A DNA stretch of 64,000 bases from Butyribacter intestini (GTDB taxonomy: Bacteria > Bacillota > Clostridia > Lachnospirales > Lachnospiraceae), in contig LLKB01000007.1 of the NCBI GenBank assembly GCA_001414325.1, positions 80,871 through 144,870 of the forward strand. Reading direction: 5' to 3'. Within the stretch, counting starts at the first letter, position 1, and each line of letters begins with the position of its first letter. The position numbers and the translations under genes are program-made. The notes beneath the pieces are model-generated. The model did no database searches, was not told where the DNA came from, and saw only the letters and a list, made by a program, of their open reading frames with translations. Below, piece by piece: positions 1 to 9,737 of the stretch.

Positions 1-643
1 AACATATAAGAAATGCTGCTAATAGAAAAAACGGGAGTGACAAGTCTATAGGAAAACCTGATATTGTGTATATAAGGTTTAATATTATGATGACACTCAT
101 GACCAATATGATAGGGTAGTACTTCTTGCGGTAGAAATGTGGTATTTCGGCAATCTTAACTATCAGTGCTGCGATAAACATCAGCACAATAAAATAAGCA
201 AAGATATAATGCAGATAATATGCAGCATATCTTTTATCAATGCGATAGATTAAAAGATTGCCATAAGTTGTAAGTTTTAATGTAAAGACATGATGAAAAA
301 AAGCATTTAAAAACAAAGATATACCATCTGCAAAAGCAAGAATAAAGCATCCGGATCTAAAAGGTCTGACTTCACTGAAAACATTAGTATATTGCTGTGA
401 GTATTGTAGTATGTAAATAAGCATTAGATCATATGCAAAAAGATATAATGCCATTGCAAGATACGATATGGTTTCGTTTATATTCAGTGTAAATAAGCCA
501 TTTCCCAGGATGGTAAATATTGCAAAGACAAGACATCTTGTAATGGAAGATGAAATGTCGTTGTGAAATTTTTTAATGTTTTTTATACAGACCAATATTG
601 GAATTATCATTAAGTATATTAGTATAGTGTATATTTTACCCAT
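1..643 (-). CDS. Multi-pass membrane sensor protein, N-terminal part (C-terminus beyond window)
   Basis: An open frame runs leftwards from ATG at 643-641 to the window edge without a stop (at least 214 residues). A GGAGG lies 8 nt upstream of the ATG. The visible part is almost entirely hydrophobic, with about six to seven membrane segments separated by short polar loops (the first begins MGKIYTILIYLM). This resembles the 7TM sensor modules that precede histidine kinase or GGDEF domains in Lachnospiraceae. The effector domain would lie outside the window, so the signalling output is unknown. It starts 36 bp after the chemotaxis gene on the same strand and is probably co-transcribed with it. 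The family assignment is inferred from topology, not from a decisive motif. Confidence 0.6.
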   Translation of the reverse strand, partial: MGKIYTILIYLMIIPILVCIKNIKKFHNDISSSITRCLVFAIFTILGNGLFTLNINETISYLAMALYLFAYDLMLIYILQYSQQYTNVFSEVRPFRSGCFILAFADGISLFLNAFFHHVFTLKLTTYGNLLIYRIDKRYAAYYLHYIFAYFIVLMFIAALIVKIAEIPHFYRKKYYPIILVMSVIIILNLIYTISGFPIDLSLPFFLLAAFLIC

Positions 644-679
644 TTAATACCAACCTCCATTAAAAGAATGTGTTAAATA

Positions 680-2767
680 TCAATGTTTGAACATAGATAA
701 TACGCTGTCTAATTTATCGGTATTTTCTTTGTTAGTATTTACAAGTGATTCATTGTCGTCAACTACTGTGGAGAGTTCTGATGTTTTTTCGGCAATATCA
801 TTAATGCCCTCCGCCGTTTCTGATACTGTTATATTTACCGTATTTACCGAATCGGCAATATTGACAATGGAATTTAAAAGTATATCTATCTGGTCGTTTA
901 TGGCTGTCATGCTGTCGTCAAAAACAGAGGCATCGCTATTGTACTGTTTGGCAACAGTGGTAAAGTCTTTGTAATCATTTAAAACTGTTCCGTTAAGAAA
1001 ATCAGTACTTTCCTGTAAACATTGTGTAAGGTCAGATACGGCGGTGTTTACTTCACTGATGATAGTTTCGATGTTGCTGACTGTTGCAGTTGTCTGAGCT
1101 GCAAGATTACCAATTTCATTTGCGACAACGGCAAATCCCTTTCCGGCTTCACCGGCTCTTGCAGCTTCAATCGAAGCATTGAGGGCAAGCAGGTTCGTTT
1201 GTTCTGAGATTTCAAGGATAGTCTGGGTAAACTGGTTTATCTTTTCAACTGATTTAGCCTGTATCATAGCCTTGTCCATCTTCTGTCTGACATTTTCATA
1301 TATATCAACGGTTTTATCTGTTGCAAGTTTTGTTTTTTGTTCAAGACCATGAGCTCTTTTCTTTATTGTCTGTGCTGTTTCTTTTCCGTTGACTGAGTGT
1401 TGTTCAATGTCTGCAGCGTGCTGTCTTATCTCGCCGACAGTTTCATTTACAGTCTCCATGGTAGCAGCACTTTCCTGCATTGCGGCAGCAATCTCGCGTG
1501 TTGTATCATTGTTAGAATTGCTCATTGTATGTATTTTGTCGGTTATTTCAGTGAGCTGGTCAGAGGTACTTTTTATATCTGATTGTACCTGCTTTATGGT
1601 TGATATCATATTGCGAAGATTTTTACGCATTTCGTGAATGGATAGTGCCATATGTCCTGCTTCATCTTTGTGTTTATAAAGCTTTTGAGATGCGGGATTG
1701 CTCTTGAAATTAAAGTCAGCGGTATCCTGTACTATGCCGTCGATTTGTTTGATAGGTTTTGTGATTGCCGTGCCTATGATAAATCCTATGATAACAGTAA
1801 TAATCATAGCGGTAACGGCTCCGCCTGCAATCTGTTTTGATAGAGCAGCAGATTGGGCATTTAACTCGCTTTTTGGAGCGGTAAGAATGTACTTCATGCC
1901 ATTTTGTAAAGTTTTATAATACATTACCTTTGATGTGTTTTTATATGAGTATGAAATCAATGTCTGTTCTTTTTTTGGATCTTTTAGAGCACTTACAAGC
2001 AGATTTGTACCATTGTCTGTCTTTTGAAGATTAGTGCCCACATCAATTTTGTTGTGGTATGTTATATTTCCGTCGCTGTCTGTAAGAAAAGAATATCCTG
2101 TTTTAAATATTTTAGATGAATCTACGGTATCAGTAAATGTATTGAAATTAATATCCATACCTACAATACCAATAGATTTTCCGTCAACATAGATAGGTAC
2201 AACATATGATATCATGTAAACATTTATGTTGGAATTCATGTAAGGAGACATCCATGTTGCTTTTTTGTTTTTGACAGGGATATAATACCAGCCTACATGT
2301 TCAGTATCGTCTTGGTCATACATAGAAAAATCTGTAGGAGTTACACTGTTAAAGCTGCTTTTTTCGTCATCTCTGGTGAGAAATAATCCGCTTGTAGGCT
2401 CGGTAAATTCGGGATTGTATCTGATATAAGCAGAAAGGGCACCGGGGGTGTCCTCGGCAGACTCCATAAGTATAGGAAGCATTTTCTTTGTGTATTCATT
2501 TACATAGCGTGCACTGCTGCAAAATATCGCAGTGTTGTCAATTTTGGCTTTTGCCATGCTGTAAACCATGTTTACGGAATTTTCAACATTCTGCATGGTT
2601 TTATTTAATTTATCTGTCTGGGTAATGCAGGCAATCTCCATCTGTCTCTTTGAATCTTCAACAGATGTTTTAGAAGAATTTACAATGCTTATTCCACCGC
2701 ATATAACAGTTGAAAGGAGTGAGCAGAATATAACTGCTGCAATAATTTTAGTCTTGATAGATTTCAT
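680..2767 (-). CDS. Methyl-accepting chemotaxis protein with Cache sensor domain
   Basis: Transmembrane chemoreceptor that senses an extracellular ligand and controls the CheA kinase. Read as 695 residues: TM1 at about 8-28, an extracellular Cache-type domain to about 310, TM2 at about 313-336, HAMP at about 337-392, then a long coiled-coil signalling domain. Its hairpin tip is near 516-537 ([20 protein letters not shown], the canonical CheA/CheW-contact motif). The start MKSIKTK was chosen because GAGGG lies 8 nt upstream; an in-frame extension to 2878 has no hydrophobic or domain content. The C-terminus lacks a CheR-binding pentapeptide. It suggests a motile cell, though no flagellar genes are in the window. 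The putative 7TM sensor gene follows 36 bp downstream. Confidence 0.95.
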   Translation of the reverse strand: MKSIKTKIIAAVIFCSLLSTVICGGISIVNSSKTSVEDSKRQMEIACITQTDKLNKTMQNVENSVNMVYSMAKAKIDNTAIFCSSARYVNEYTKKMLPILMESAEDTPGALSAYIRYNPEFTEPTSGLFLTRDDEKSSFNSVTPTDFSMYDQDDTEHVGWYYIPVKNKKATWMSPYMNSNINVYMISYVVPIYVDGKSIGIVGMDINFNTFTDTVDSSKIFKTGYSFLTDSDGNITYHNKIDVGTNLQKTDNGTNLLVSALKDPKKEQTLISYSYKNTSKVMYYKTLQNGMKYILTAPKSELNAQSAALSKQIAGGAVTAMIITVIIGFIIGTAITKPIKQIDGIVQDTADFNFKSNPASQKLYKHKDEAGHMALSIHEMRKNLRNMISTIKQVQSDIKSTSDQLTEITDKIHTMSNSNNDTTREIAAAMQESAATMETVNETVGEIRQHAADIEQHSVNGKETAQTIKKRAHGLEQKTKLATDKTVDIYENVRQKMDKAMIQAKSVEKINQFTQTILEISEQTNLLALNASIEAARAGEAGKGFAVVANEIGNLAAQTTATVSNIETIISEVNTAVSDLTQCLQESTDFLNGTVLNDYKDFTTVAKQYNSDASVFDDSMTAINDQIDILLNSIVNIADSVNTVNITVSETAEGINDIAEKTSELSTVVDDNESLVNTNKENTDKLDSVLSMFKH

Positions 2768-2994
2768 AATAACCCTCATTTCTGCACACATTTTTTGCAT
2801 ATCAAGTTTGTGCCAAGTGTGCACAGACACAAATCTTGTGTGTAAAAAATCGGATTTTTCACACTGATGTCCCTCCAATCATGGTTGTATGTTATTAAAT
2901 GCTTAATATAGTCTGATTTGTAAATGCATATATCTATTTTACCACAAAACAGATAATTATGGAATAAATTGATTAAAGAAATATTCGTACAATA

Positions 2995-3017
2995 GTAACA
3001 GTTCAGCCATAAAAATG
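2995..3017. repeat. Single end of a dispersed repeat (GTAACAGTTCAGCC family)
   Basis: Carries GTAACAGTTCAGCC followed by ATAAAAA, the same left-end sequence seen at 52886. No matching right end is visible nearby, so this is an isolated or decayed copy between the chemotaxis gene and the MATE gene. Confidence 0.6.
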
Positions 3018-3100
3018 TTTACTTTAGTGAAAAGTGTGTTAAAATGATTTCCGGTCCGCAAAAAGTGATACAGAAGTATGGAAATGAGGTTTGAATTAAG

Positions 3101-4432
3101 ATGAAAGATTTGACAAAAGGAAAAACATTGCCGCTTATAATGGGATTTGCAATTCCTATTGCGATAGGAAATATATTTCAGTTATTCTACAGTCTTGCTG
3201 ACACGAGGATAGTAGGACAGTTTCTAGGGGAAAACGCACTTGCGTCTGTGGGTGCTACAAGCTCACTCAACAATATGATAATAGGATTTCTGCTCGGTAT
3301 GACAAACGGATTTGCGATAATCGTTGCGAGAAGTTATGGCGCAAAGGACGAAAAAGCGATAAAAAAGGCAGTAGCTGCAACATTTGTGCTTGGAATAGCG
3401 GTGTCGTTTGTGTTTACGGTGCTCAGTGTGGGATTTTTAAGGAACATACTTGAATTTCTCAACACTCCCAAAAATCTGATAGACGGTGCTTACAGATATT
3501 TCAGAATAATCCTTTTAGGAATGACCGGTGCGATGCTCTACAATGTCTGTGCCGGGCTGTTCAGGGCGATAGGTGACTCGATAACCCCACTTATTTTTCT
3601 GATAATTTCCACATTTGTTAATATAGGTCTTGATATTTTGTTCGTTTGTGGATTTAAGTGGGGAGTTGAAGGTGCAGCATTTGCAACAATCCTGTCACAG
3701 ATAATGTCATTTGTGTGCTGTTTCGTGTATATGCTTAAGAAATATCCCGTACTTCACTTTGGGATAAAAGATATAAAACTTGAAAAAGGACTTGTAAAAT
3801 CAATGTTTGCGATAGGCTGTTCAATGGGATTTATGAGTTCGCTTATTAATATAGGTTCTGTTGCACTTCAGGGAGCGATAAACTCTCTCAACAATGCGAA
3901 CTATATAGTCGCACATACTGCGGCGAGAAAGATTTCAGAGTTTTTCATGCTGCCGTTTACCGTGTTTGGAACAACGATGGCAACATTCTGCGGTCAGAAT
4001 ATGGGGGCAAAGAAACCAGACAGGATAAAGAAAGGAATATGGCAGGTAACGATAGTCACATGGATATGGTGTGCATTTATGGTGCTTTTGTCATATACTG
4101 TTGTGCCGTACATGGTTGAGATGATAACTGCGACAAAACAGCAGCAGGTGATAGACACGGCAACGCTTTATCTCAGAGTTGACACGCTGCTCTATTTTAT
4201 ACCGGCAGTCATATGTATCCTTAGAAATGCAATGCAGGGAATCGGGGACAGTGTGACACCTGTTGTATCAAGTTCATTTGAGCTTATATGTAAAGTGCTT
4301 GTGGCAACATTTTTGACCCCGGTACTCGGATATTGGGCAATCATATGGGCTGAGCCTATTGCATGGGTCATAATGGTAATGCCACTGCTTATCGGGATAA
4401 AGAAAAATCCGGTAATAAACGGGGTGGAGTAA
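3101..4432 (+). CDS. MATE family efflux transporter
   Basis: Integral membrane protein of 443 residues with about 12 predicted helices. It has the MATE signature near the N-terminus (PIAIGNIFQLFYSLADTRIV, then GATSSLNNM and NGFAIIVARSYGA) and the pseudo-symmetric second half starting near residue 235. MATE proteins export cationic drugs or metabolites using Na+ or H+ gradients; the substrate cannot be read from sequence. It is monocistronic and convergent with the gene at 4466-5212, with a 33-bp gap and no clear terminator hairpin. The start ATG follows a weak GAGG-like site (aaatgagg, about 15 nt upstream), so initiation signals are modest. Confidence 0.93.
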   Translation: MKDLTKGKTLPLIMGFAIPIAIGNIFQLFYSLADTRIVGQFLGENALASVGATSSLNNMIIGFLLGMTNGFAIIVARSYGAKDEKAIKKAVAATFVLGIAVSFVFTVLSVGFLRNILEFLNTPKNLIDGAYRYFRIILLGMTGAMLYNVCAGLFRAIGDSITPLIFLIISTFVNIGLDILFVCGFKWGVEGAAFATILSQIMSFVCCFVYMLKKYPVLHFGIKDIKLEKGLVKSMFAIGCSMGFMSSLINIGSVALQGAINSLNNANYIVAHTAARKISEFFMLPFTVFGTTMATFCGQNMGAKKPDRIKKGIWQVTIVTWIWCAFMVLLSYTVVPYMVEMITATKQQQVIDTATLYLRVDTLLYFIPAVICILRNAMQGIGDSVTPVVSSSFELICKVLVATFLTPVLGYWAIIWAEPIAWVIMVMPLLIGIKKNPVINGVE

Positions 4433-4465
4433 ATATATTAGATTATTGAATATTTTCGCAAGGTC

Positions 4466-5212
4466 CTATCTTTTATATAAGATACACCGCCCGTTTTTTC
4501 CGATTTCTTCGACTGCACCGGTTCGTTTCAGGACGGTAAGTGTAGTTTGTGCAAGGCGGAGGGGGATTTTTGCACATTTGGCAAGGTCTTTTGAGGTGAA
4601 TGTTTCCGGGAGGTTATGAGGCAGCAGCAGGGCATAGTCCTTGCCACCGCCTATATAGAGTTCATCATGGAGTGCGACAGGTATGCGGTCGTAGCGTGAT
4701 GAGCCTTTTTTTCTTGTCTCGTTCCAGCCGTTTAAAAGTCGGTATTCCTCCATATCAACAAGGACAAGACAGATGTGCAGATTAGGATTTGACAAAAACA
4801 TACTTATCTTATACAGCTCTATAAAAGCATCAAAAAAAGTTCCGGTTTTAGGTGATTTACGCTTTTTAGAGACTTCTCCCGTGTCCTCGTCTATCCAGTA
4901 AAGCCACTTGTTGTGTGGGATGGGATAGACAATGGTAACAGGATATTTTTCTAAAAAAACACTGAGTTTCTTACGCATTGCATTGAAACTTCTTGTCTGT
5001 ATCTCTATAATCTCATCATCACGCAAAATATCCGCAACAAAGCGGCCAACTTTTATCTCCTGATGTGAAATGTCAGGCTCATAAAAGTTTTTAAGTACTG
5101 CGTGCATTGTTTTTTCTTTTAGAGTGCCGATACCGTTTGTTTCACGCTCTTTGGCAACAATTTTTTGGCAGGCATCGGCGAAAAGTTTCTGGTCGTATGT
5201 AGTGATTGACAT
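4466..5212 (-). CDS. Conserved hypothetical protein, possible PD-(D/E)XK-like fold with C-terminal winged helix
   Basis: 248 residues, no signal peptide or membrane segment. Residues about 55-75 read GRFVADILRDDEIIEIQTRS. An acidic residue followed by a strand ending in ExQ is the pattern of PD-(D/E)XK nuclease-like folds. The C-terminal ~50 residues (TSKDLAKCAKIPLRLAQTTL...LKRTGAVEEIGKNGR) look like a winged-helix unit of the kind that follows nuclease or regulatory domains. GGAG lies 10 nt before the ATG. It stands alone and convergent with the MATE gene. I recognise it only as a clostridial conserved hypothetical; a nuclease role is inference from one short motif. Confidence 0.7.
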   Translation of the reverse strand: MSITTYDQKLFADACQKIVAKERETNGIGTLKEKTMHAVLKNFYEPDISHQEIKVGRFVADILRDDEIIEIQTRSFNAMRKKLSVFLEKYPVTIVYPIPHNKWLYWIDEDTGEVSKKRKSPKTGTFFDAFIELYKISMFLSNPNLHICLVLVDMEEYRLLNGWNETRKKGSSRYDRIPVALHDELYIGGGKDYALLLPHNLPETFTSKDLAKCAKIPLRLAQTTLTVLKRTGAVEEIGKNGRCILYKR

Positions 5213-5527
5213 AGGGCGGCTCCTAGGGGATTAAGGTGTAATATTTTTTGAAAATCTTTAATTCACAAATTTAACTGAATAATAATATATATAATCATTG
5301 TCAGTCTCGTCAAGTCCATCAATACTATTCTTTGTGATGTGCTGCATAGCATATGTATATTTTACTGTTTTCTGCAAACAATAACCATTGTTCATAGTCA
5401 GGCGGATATTTGCAATTCGCTTTTCTGCTTGTTTAATAGTGTTAAAAATCAGATATATTGAAAAATATATTGAAGTTGCTTGCAAATATCGCAAATGCGA
5501 ACAGTAACAAATCGGAGGCAGTCGGAA

Positions 5528-7006
5528 ATGAATAGTGGTACGCAGCAAAACAGTACAGATAATACAAAACAAAAAAGCTCCATTATTTTTGGAAGTGATT
5601 TCAAAATGCGTCAGCAGGAGATAAGCAATCTTTTTAAACTTGATGAAAATTTTGATCTGCTTCACCGTGAGGTTCGGATTGGAGGCAGAAAAGTTTCTAT
5701 TTATTCAGTGGACGGATTTCTGCCCGGAGATACGATAGAAAAACTTATGCAGTTTTTTTATTCGATAAAAGAGGAGGATATGCCTGAGAATTTAGCAGGT
5801 TTTATAAGTAAAAGTACACCGTTCGTCGATATTATTGAGATTGATAAAGAACAGGATTTTATAGATAATTTCCTTGCAGGACTCACCTGTATGATGATAG
5901 AAGGGTACGAAGGGATTCTTGCTCTCGACCTTAGGGAATATCCGGGACGAAGTGTGGAAGAACCTGAAAAGGATAAGGTTTTAAGGGGGTCAAGGGATGG
6001 ATTTATCGAGGCACTTATACCGAATATGGCACTTATCAGGAGACGAATAAGAGATAAAAACCTTATGTTTAAATTTGCGAGAGTAGGCAGAAGTTCAAGG
6101 ACGGATATTGCTGTCGGATATATGTACGGCAGGGTAAATGAAAAAGATGTAAAAAAAGTCATGGACAGCATAAATTCAATGGATGTTGATGCACTTACAA
6201 TGAATCAGGAAAGCCTTGCGGAGATGCTTTTTCCGGGAAAATGGATAAATCCGTTTCCAAAGTACAAATATACGGAAAGACCTGACACGGCGGCGGCAAG
6301 TATGCTGGAGGGAAGTATTGTAATACTTGTCGATAACTCACCTGCCGTTATGATACTGCCTACATCATTGTTCGGTATAATCGAAGACGCAAATGATTAT
6401 TATTTTCCTCCTGTAACGGGAACATACTTAAGGATTACAAGAATGGTGACAAATATACTTGCCGTTTTTATCACACCTGTTTTCCTGCTCCTTATCGAAA
6501 ATCCGGAGTGGGTGCCGAAGCCGCTTGAATTTATATTAATCCGTGATGATATAAATGTGGCACCTGTATTTCAGTTCCTTATACTTGAATTTGCAATAGA
6601 CGGATTGAAAATGGCAGCGGTCAACACCCCAAATATGCTCACAACACCACTTAGTATCGTTGCCGGTATCGTATTTGGTGATTATACGGTAGACTCAGGA
6701 TGGTTTAATCCGGAAATAATGCTCTACATGGCATTTGTTGCGGTGGCAAATTATACGCAGAGCAATATGGAACTCACCTATGCAGTCAAATTTCATAGAG
6801 TGATACTACTGATATTGACAAGTATATTTGGTGTATATGGATTTATAGCAGGAACGGTACTTCTTATAGCATCACTTCTTATGACACATACACTATTAGG
6901 AGAGGGATATCTCTATCCGCTGATACCGTTCAATGCAAAATGTCTTGCAAGAAGATTTTTTAGAATGAGCCTGCCGGCATATGAAAAGACGCACAAACAG
7001 GAATAA
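5528..7006 (+). CDS. GerA-family spore germination protein, SpoVAF-like
   Basis: 492 residues from the chosen ATG, which has GGAGG 9 nt upstream; an in-frame extension to 5480 lacks such a site. It has a soluble N-terminal domain (about 1-290, with GYMYGRVNEKDV and ALTMNQESLAEMLFPGKW), then about five membrane helices (about 300-470), as in GerAA/SpoVAF subunits of inner-spore-membrane germination complexes. The length matches SpoVAF (about 490 residues). There is no adjacent GerB or GerC gene, as expected for an orphan SpoVAF-type protein rather than a full nutrient receptor operon. It supports a spore-forming host. Which receptor it partners is unknown. Confidence 0.9.
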   Translation: MNSGTQQNSTDNTKQKSSIIFGSDFKMRQQEISNLFKLDENFDLLHREVRIGGRKVSIYSVDGFLPGDTIEKLMQFFYSIKEEDMPENLAGFISKSTPFVDIIEIDKEQDFIDNFLAGLTCMMIEGYEGILALDLREYPGRSVEEPEKDKVLRGSRDGFIEALIPNMALIRRRIRDKNLMFKFARVGRSSRTDIAVGYMYGRVNEKDVKKVMDSINSMDVDALTMNQESLAEMLFPGKWINPFPKYKYTERPDTAAASMLEGSIVILVDNSPAVMILPTSLFGIIEDANDYYFPPVTGTYLRITRMVTNILAVFITPVFLLLIENPEWVPKPLEFILIRDDINVAPVFQFLILEFAIDGLKMAAVNTPNMLTTPLSIVAGIVFGDYTVDSGWFNPEIMLYMAFVAVANYTQSNMELTYAVKFHRVILLILTSIFGVYGFIAGTVLLIASLLMTHTLLGEGYLYPLIPFNAKCLARRFFRMSLPAYEKTHKQE

Positions 7007-7023
7007 GAGGGAGCGTCAATCTA

Positions 7024-7037
7024 TGGCAGAACTGTTA
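7024..7037. repeat. Single end of the GTAACAGTTCAGCC repeat family
   Basis: GGCAGAACTGTTAC is the right-end sequence of this family with one change (T to A). No left partner is visible close by. Confidence 0.4.
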
Positions 7038-7066
7038 CAAAATAATAAAAAAATATAAAACATTTA

Positions 7067-7095
7067 TTGATTTTTTATGACCTCTGTACTATAAT
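7067..7095 (+). promoter_or_regulatory. SigA-type promoter of the antiporter gene
   Basis: TTGATT (7067-7072), 17-bp spacer, TATAAT (7090-7095). It lies about 70 bp upstream of the antiporter start codon. Confidence 0.75.
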
Positions 7096-7167
7096 AACTC
7101 GGTATGCGAATAGTGTTATATTCTAATAAGTAGAAACAGTGTTATTTTACACAGGAGGCGTAAGAGT

Positions 7168-8613
7168 ATGAAAACAGTAAAAAACAGCTTTTTGGCTATT
7201 ATATCAATGCTTCTTCTTGCGGCTGCCGTCAATCCGGCTGTGTCATTTGCAGCAGAAAAGGGAGCTGAGCAGGAGCTTGGAAACAGTCTGTCGCTTGCGT
7301 ATTGTATTCCGTTTGTCGGAATGCTTCTTTGTATAGCGATATGCCCGTTAGTTATCGGGGAGTTATGGGAAAAATATAAAGCAGTAGCAGTAATCTTTTG
7401 GTCACTTGCGTTTTTGATACCATTTGCCATAGGTTATGGCGGAAGTAAAACATTTGAAGAATTTCTCGAAGTTATTTTTGGAGATTATATTACATTTATA
7501 GTGTTGTTGTTTGGTCTGTTCTGCGTGGCAGGAAATATAGCACTTGAGGGCGATCTTGTAGGTACACCTAAAGTAAATATTTTGATGCTTCTTATCGGTA
7601 CGCTTTTGTCGAGCTGGATTGGTACGACAGGAGCAAGTATGCTTATGATAAGACCTATAATCAGAGCAAATAAATGGCGTAAAAGAAAAGTACAGATAAT
7701 AGTATTCTTTATTTTCCTTGTATCAAATATCGGAGGATGCCTTACACCGGTCGGTGACCCACCGCTTTTGATGGGATTTATGAATGGTGTTGATTTCTTC
7801 TGGAGTTTGCACCTCATTCCGATATTGTTATTAAATATTGTACTTCTTTTAGCACTATTTTTTGTAGTTGATACAAATGCATATAAGAAAGATATTGCTG
7901 ACGGTCTTAAACCGGAAGTACTTGAAAATAAGACACCTATCCGTCTTTCGGGTGCAAAGAATATAATTTTCCTTGCAATGATAGTTGGAGCCGTTATATT
8001 GAGCGGAGTTCTTCCGCAGATAAGTCCATTCTTTGCAAAGAATATTCATATATACGGTGAGGTAGAGTTTGGATATGCATCACTCCTCGAAGTTATCATA
8101 ATACTTGCCGCAGCTTTGATTTCTTACAAGACTACGGACAAGGGTATCAGGGAGGATAACCATTTTACATGGGATGCCATCGAGGAAGTTGCAATTCTTT
8201 TCATCGGTATATTTATTACAATGATACCTACACTTCTTATTCTTGAAGTAAAGGGTGGGGAACTAGGAGTGACAAAGCCGTGGCAGTTCTTTTGGATAAC
8301 AGGATTTTTGTCAAGTTTTCTTGATAATACACCGACATACCTTGTATTCTTTAAGACAGCACTTTCACTTGGATTTAAAGACGGAATACAGGTTACGGGA
8401 GGATTTGTTCCAAAAATACTTCTTATGGCGATTTCGTCAGGTGCAGTATTCATGGGAGCAAACACATATATCGGAAATGCACCGAACTTTATGGTTCGCT
8501 CGATTGCCGAGGAAAACGGTATCAAGATGCCGTCATTCTTCGGATATATGCTTTGGTCAATAAGCTGTCTTATTCCGGTATTTTTGATAGACATGATTGT
8601 GTTCTATTTATAA
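7168..8613 (+). CDS. Sodium:proton antiporter, NhaD/CitT-like superfamily
   Basis: 481 residues. A signal-peptide-like N-terminus (about 1-29, ending VSFAAEK) is followed by about 11-12 membrane helices. The motifs match NhaD-type antiporters: SWIGTTGASMLMIRPI, NIGGCLTPVGDPPLLMGF and, in the second half, LSSFLDNTPTYLVFF and GANTYIGNAPNFM. These paired helix-break motifs form the ion path in this superfamily. It expels Na+ against H+ (inference by family), which fits the sodium-type ATP synthase at 57-63.8 kb. It has an excellent RBS (AGGAGGCG) and its own promoter and terminator. Confidence 0.9.
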   Translation: MKTVKNSFLAIISMLLLAAAVNPAVSFAAEKGAEQELGNSLSLAYCIPFVGMLLCIAICPLVIGELWEKYKAVAVIFWSLAFLIPFAIGYGGSKTFEEFLEVIFGDYITFIVLLFGLFCVAGNIALEGDLVGTPKVNILMLLIGTLLSSWIGTTGASMLMIRPIIRANKWRKRKVQIIVFFIFLVSNIGGCLTPVGDPPLLMGFMNGVDFFWSLHLIPILLLNIVLLLALFFVVDTNAYKKDIADGLKPEVLENKTPIRLSGAKNIIFLAMIVGAVILSGVLPQISPFFAKNIHIYGEVEFGYASLLEVIIILAAALISYKTTDKGIREDNHFTWDAIEEVAILFIGIFITMIPTLLILEVKGGELGVTKPWQFFWITGFLSSFLDNTPTYLVFFKTALSLGFKDGIQVTGGFVPKILLMAISSGAVFMGANTYIGNAPNFMVRSIAEENGIKMPSFFGYMLWSISCLIPVFLIDMIVFYL

Positions 8614-8636
8614 TATTTTAAAAATTGTATTTTAGT

Positions 8637-8683
8637 AAAAAATCCGCTATACTAAGCATAATGTTTGTATGGTGGATTTTTTT
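8637..8683 (+). terminator. Rho-independent terminator after the antiporter gene
   Basis: Arms AAAAATCC and GGATTTTT flank a loop of about 30 nt and are followed by a T run. The pairing is short but is positioned 23 bp after the stop codon. Confidence 0.6.
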
Positions 8684-8778
8684 GACAGTTTTTACCGCAG
8701 ACAGAATTTAGGGTAAAATCTGATTTTGACAGAAGATTTATATCTATGAATAATGTCTGTTTAATAGAAAAATATAAT

Positions 8779-8941
8779 AAACTTTAACAGGCTTATTAAG
8801 AGTTTTGAATGAAACGCTGTCGTGTGCAGAAAACAGCACAAAAAAGAGATAATAATGAAACTTAACAGATTTATTTATATTTAAGAGTTTCTAATGAAAC
8901 GCTATCATGTGCAGAAAACAGCACGGAAAAGAGGCTATATG
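8779..8941 (+). repeat. Imperfect tandem duplication of the tatD 5' region
   Basis: Two adjacent copies of about 80 bp (8779-8857 and 8857-8941) share AACGCT-T-TGTGCAGAAAA and the following CAGCAC, an AAGAG ribosome-binding stretch and a terminal ATG. Each contains the small hairpin GTGC-agaaaaca-GCAC. Only the second ATG opens the tatD frame. Confidence 0.75.
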
Positions 8942-9706
8942 ATTTTTGATACACACGCTCATTATGATGATGAGAGATTTGATGAGGACAGGGAAGAACT
9001 ACTTTTTTCTTTAAAAAATAAAGGGATTGGGACCGTTGTAAATGTTGGGGCAAGTGTCGCATCGACAAAAAAGACATTTGAGATAGTTAAGAAATATGAT
9101 TTTATGTACGGTGCGGTCGGTATCCATCCGGAGGATGTAGAGAGACTTGACGAGAGTCATATGGAGTGGCTTAAAAGTCTTGCGACTGATGAAAAAATCG
9201 TGGCGATAGGCGAGATAGGACTTGATTATCACTATGACGAGCCGGAACGAGAAGTTCAGAAGAAATGGTTTGCAAGACAGCTTGACCTTGCCTATGAACT
9301 TGATATGCCGATTATTATTCACAGCAGGGATGCGGCAGCAGATACACTCGATATAATGAAAGCACATCACGGGGACGAGCTTAACGGAGTTATCCATTGT
9401 TTTTCTTACAGTCCGGAGATGGCACAGATTTATCTTGATATGGGATATTATCTTGGAATTGGCGGAGTAGTTACATTTAAAAACAGCAAAAAACTCAAAG
9501 AAGTAGTGAAAATGACACCACTTGAGCGTATTGTGCTTGAAACAGATTGCCCATATCTGACCCCTGAACCTCATCGTGGAAAGAGGAATGACTCATCGTA
9601 TCTTAAGTATGTGGTGGAATGTATTTCCAAACTTAAGGGGATTTCGGCTGAGAAAATCATAAAAACTACTTGCGAAAATGCGGTGAAGATGTACCGGATA
9701 AAATAA
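8939..9706 (+). CDS. tatD: TatD family metal-dependent hydrolase
   Basis: 255 residues covering the whole family. Metal-ligand motifs are in order: DTHAHYDD at the N-terminus, GEIGLDYH near 90, IHSRDA near 125, GVIHCFSYS near 152, and LETDCPYLTPEPHRGKRND near 200. TatD proteins are TIM-barrel metal-dependent 3'-5' DNases or phosphodiesterases. The start was chosen at the DTHAHYD-proximal ATG with GAGG just upstream; the in-frame extension to 8894 is encoded by the duplicated leader and is not family sequence. It is followed 31 bp later by rsmA, a common Firmicute order, but the RNase M5 gene often found between them is absent. Confidence 0.95.
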   Translation: MIFDTHAHYDDERFDEDREELLFSLKNKGIGTVVNVGASVASTKKTFEIVKKYDFMYGAVGIHPEDVERLDESHMEWLKSLATDEKIVAIGEIGLDYHYDEPEREVQKKWFARQLDLAYELDMPIIIHSRDAAADTLDIMKAHHGDELNGVIHCFSYSPEMAQIYLDMGYYLGIGGVVTFKNSKKLKEVVKMTPLERIVLETDCPYLTPEPHRGKRNDSSYLKYVVECISKLKGISAEKIIKTTCENAVKMYRIK

Positions 9707-9737
9707 TTAGTGTGTAACAGCACGGAAATGAGGAAAT

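Noticed and set aside
5258..5665. A 135-codon minus-strand frame upstream of the SpoVAF-like gene.
   Set aside because: It overlaps the start of a well-supported gene, has no RBS and no domain features.
9707..9737. A gene for RNase M5 between tatD and rsmA.
   Set aside because: Only 31 bp separate the two genes; the usual Firmicute rnmV is not here.
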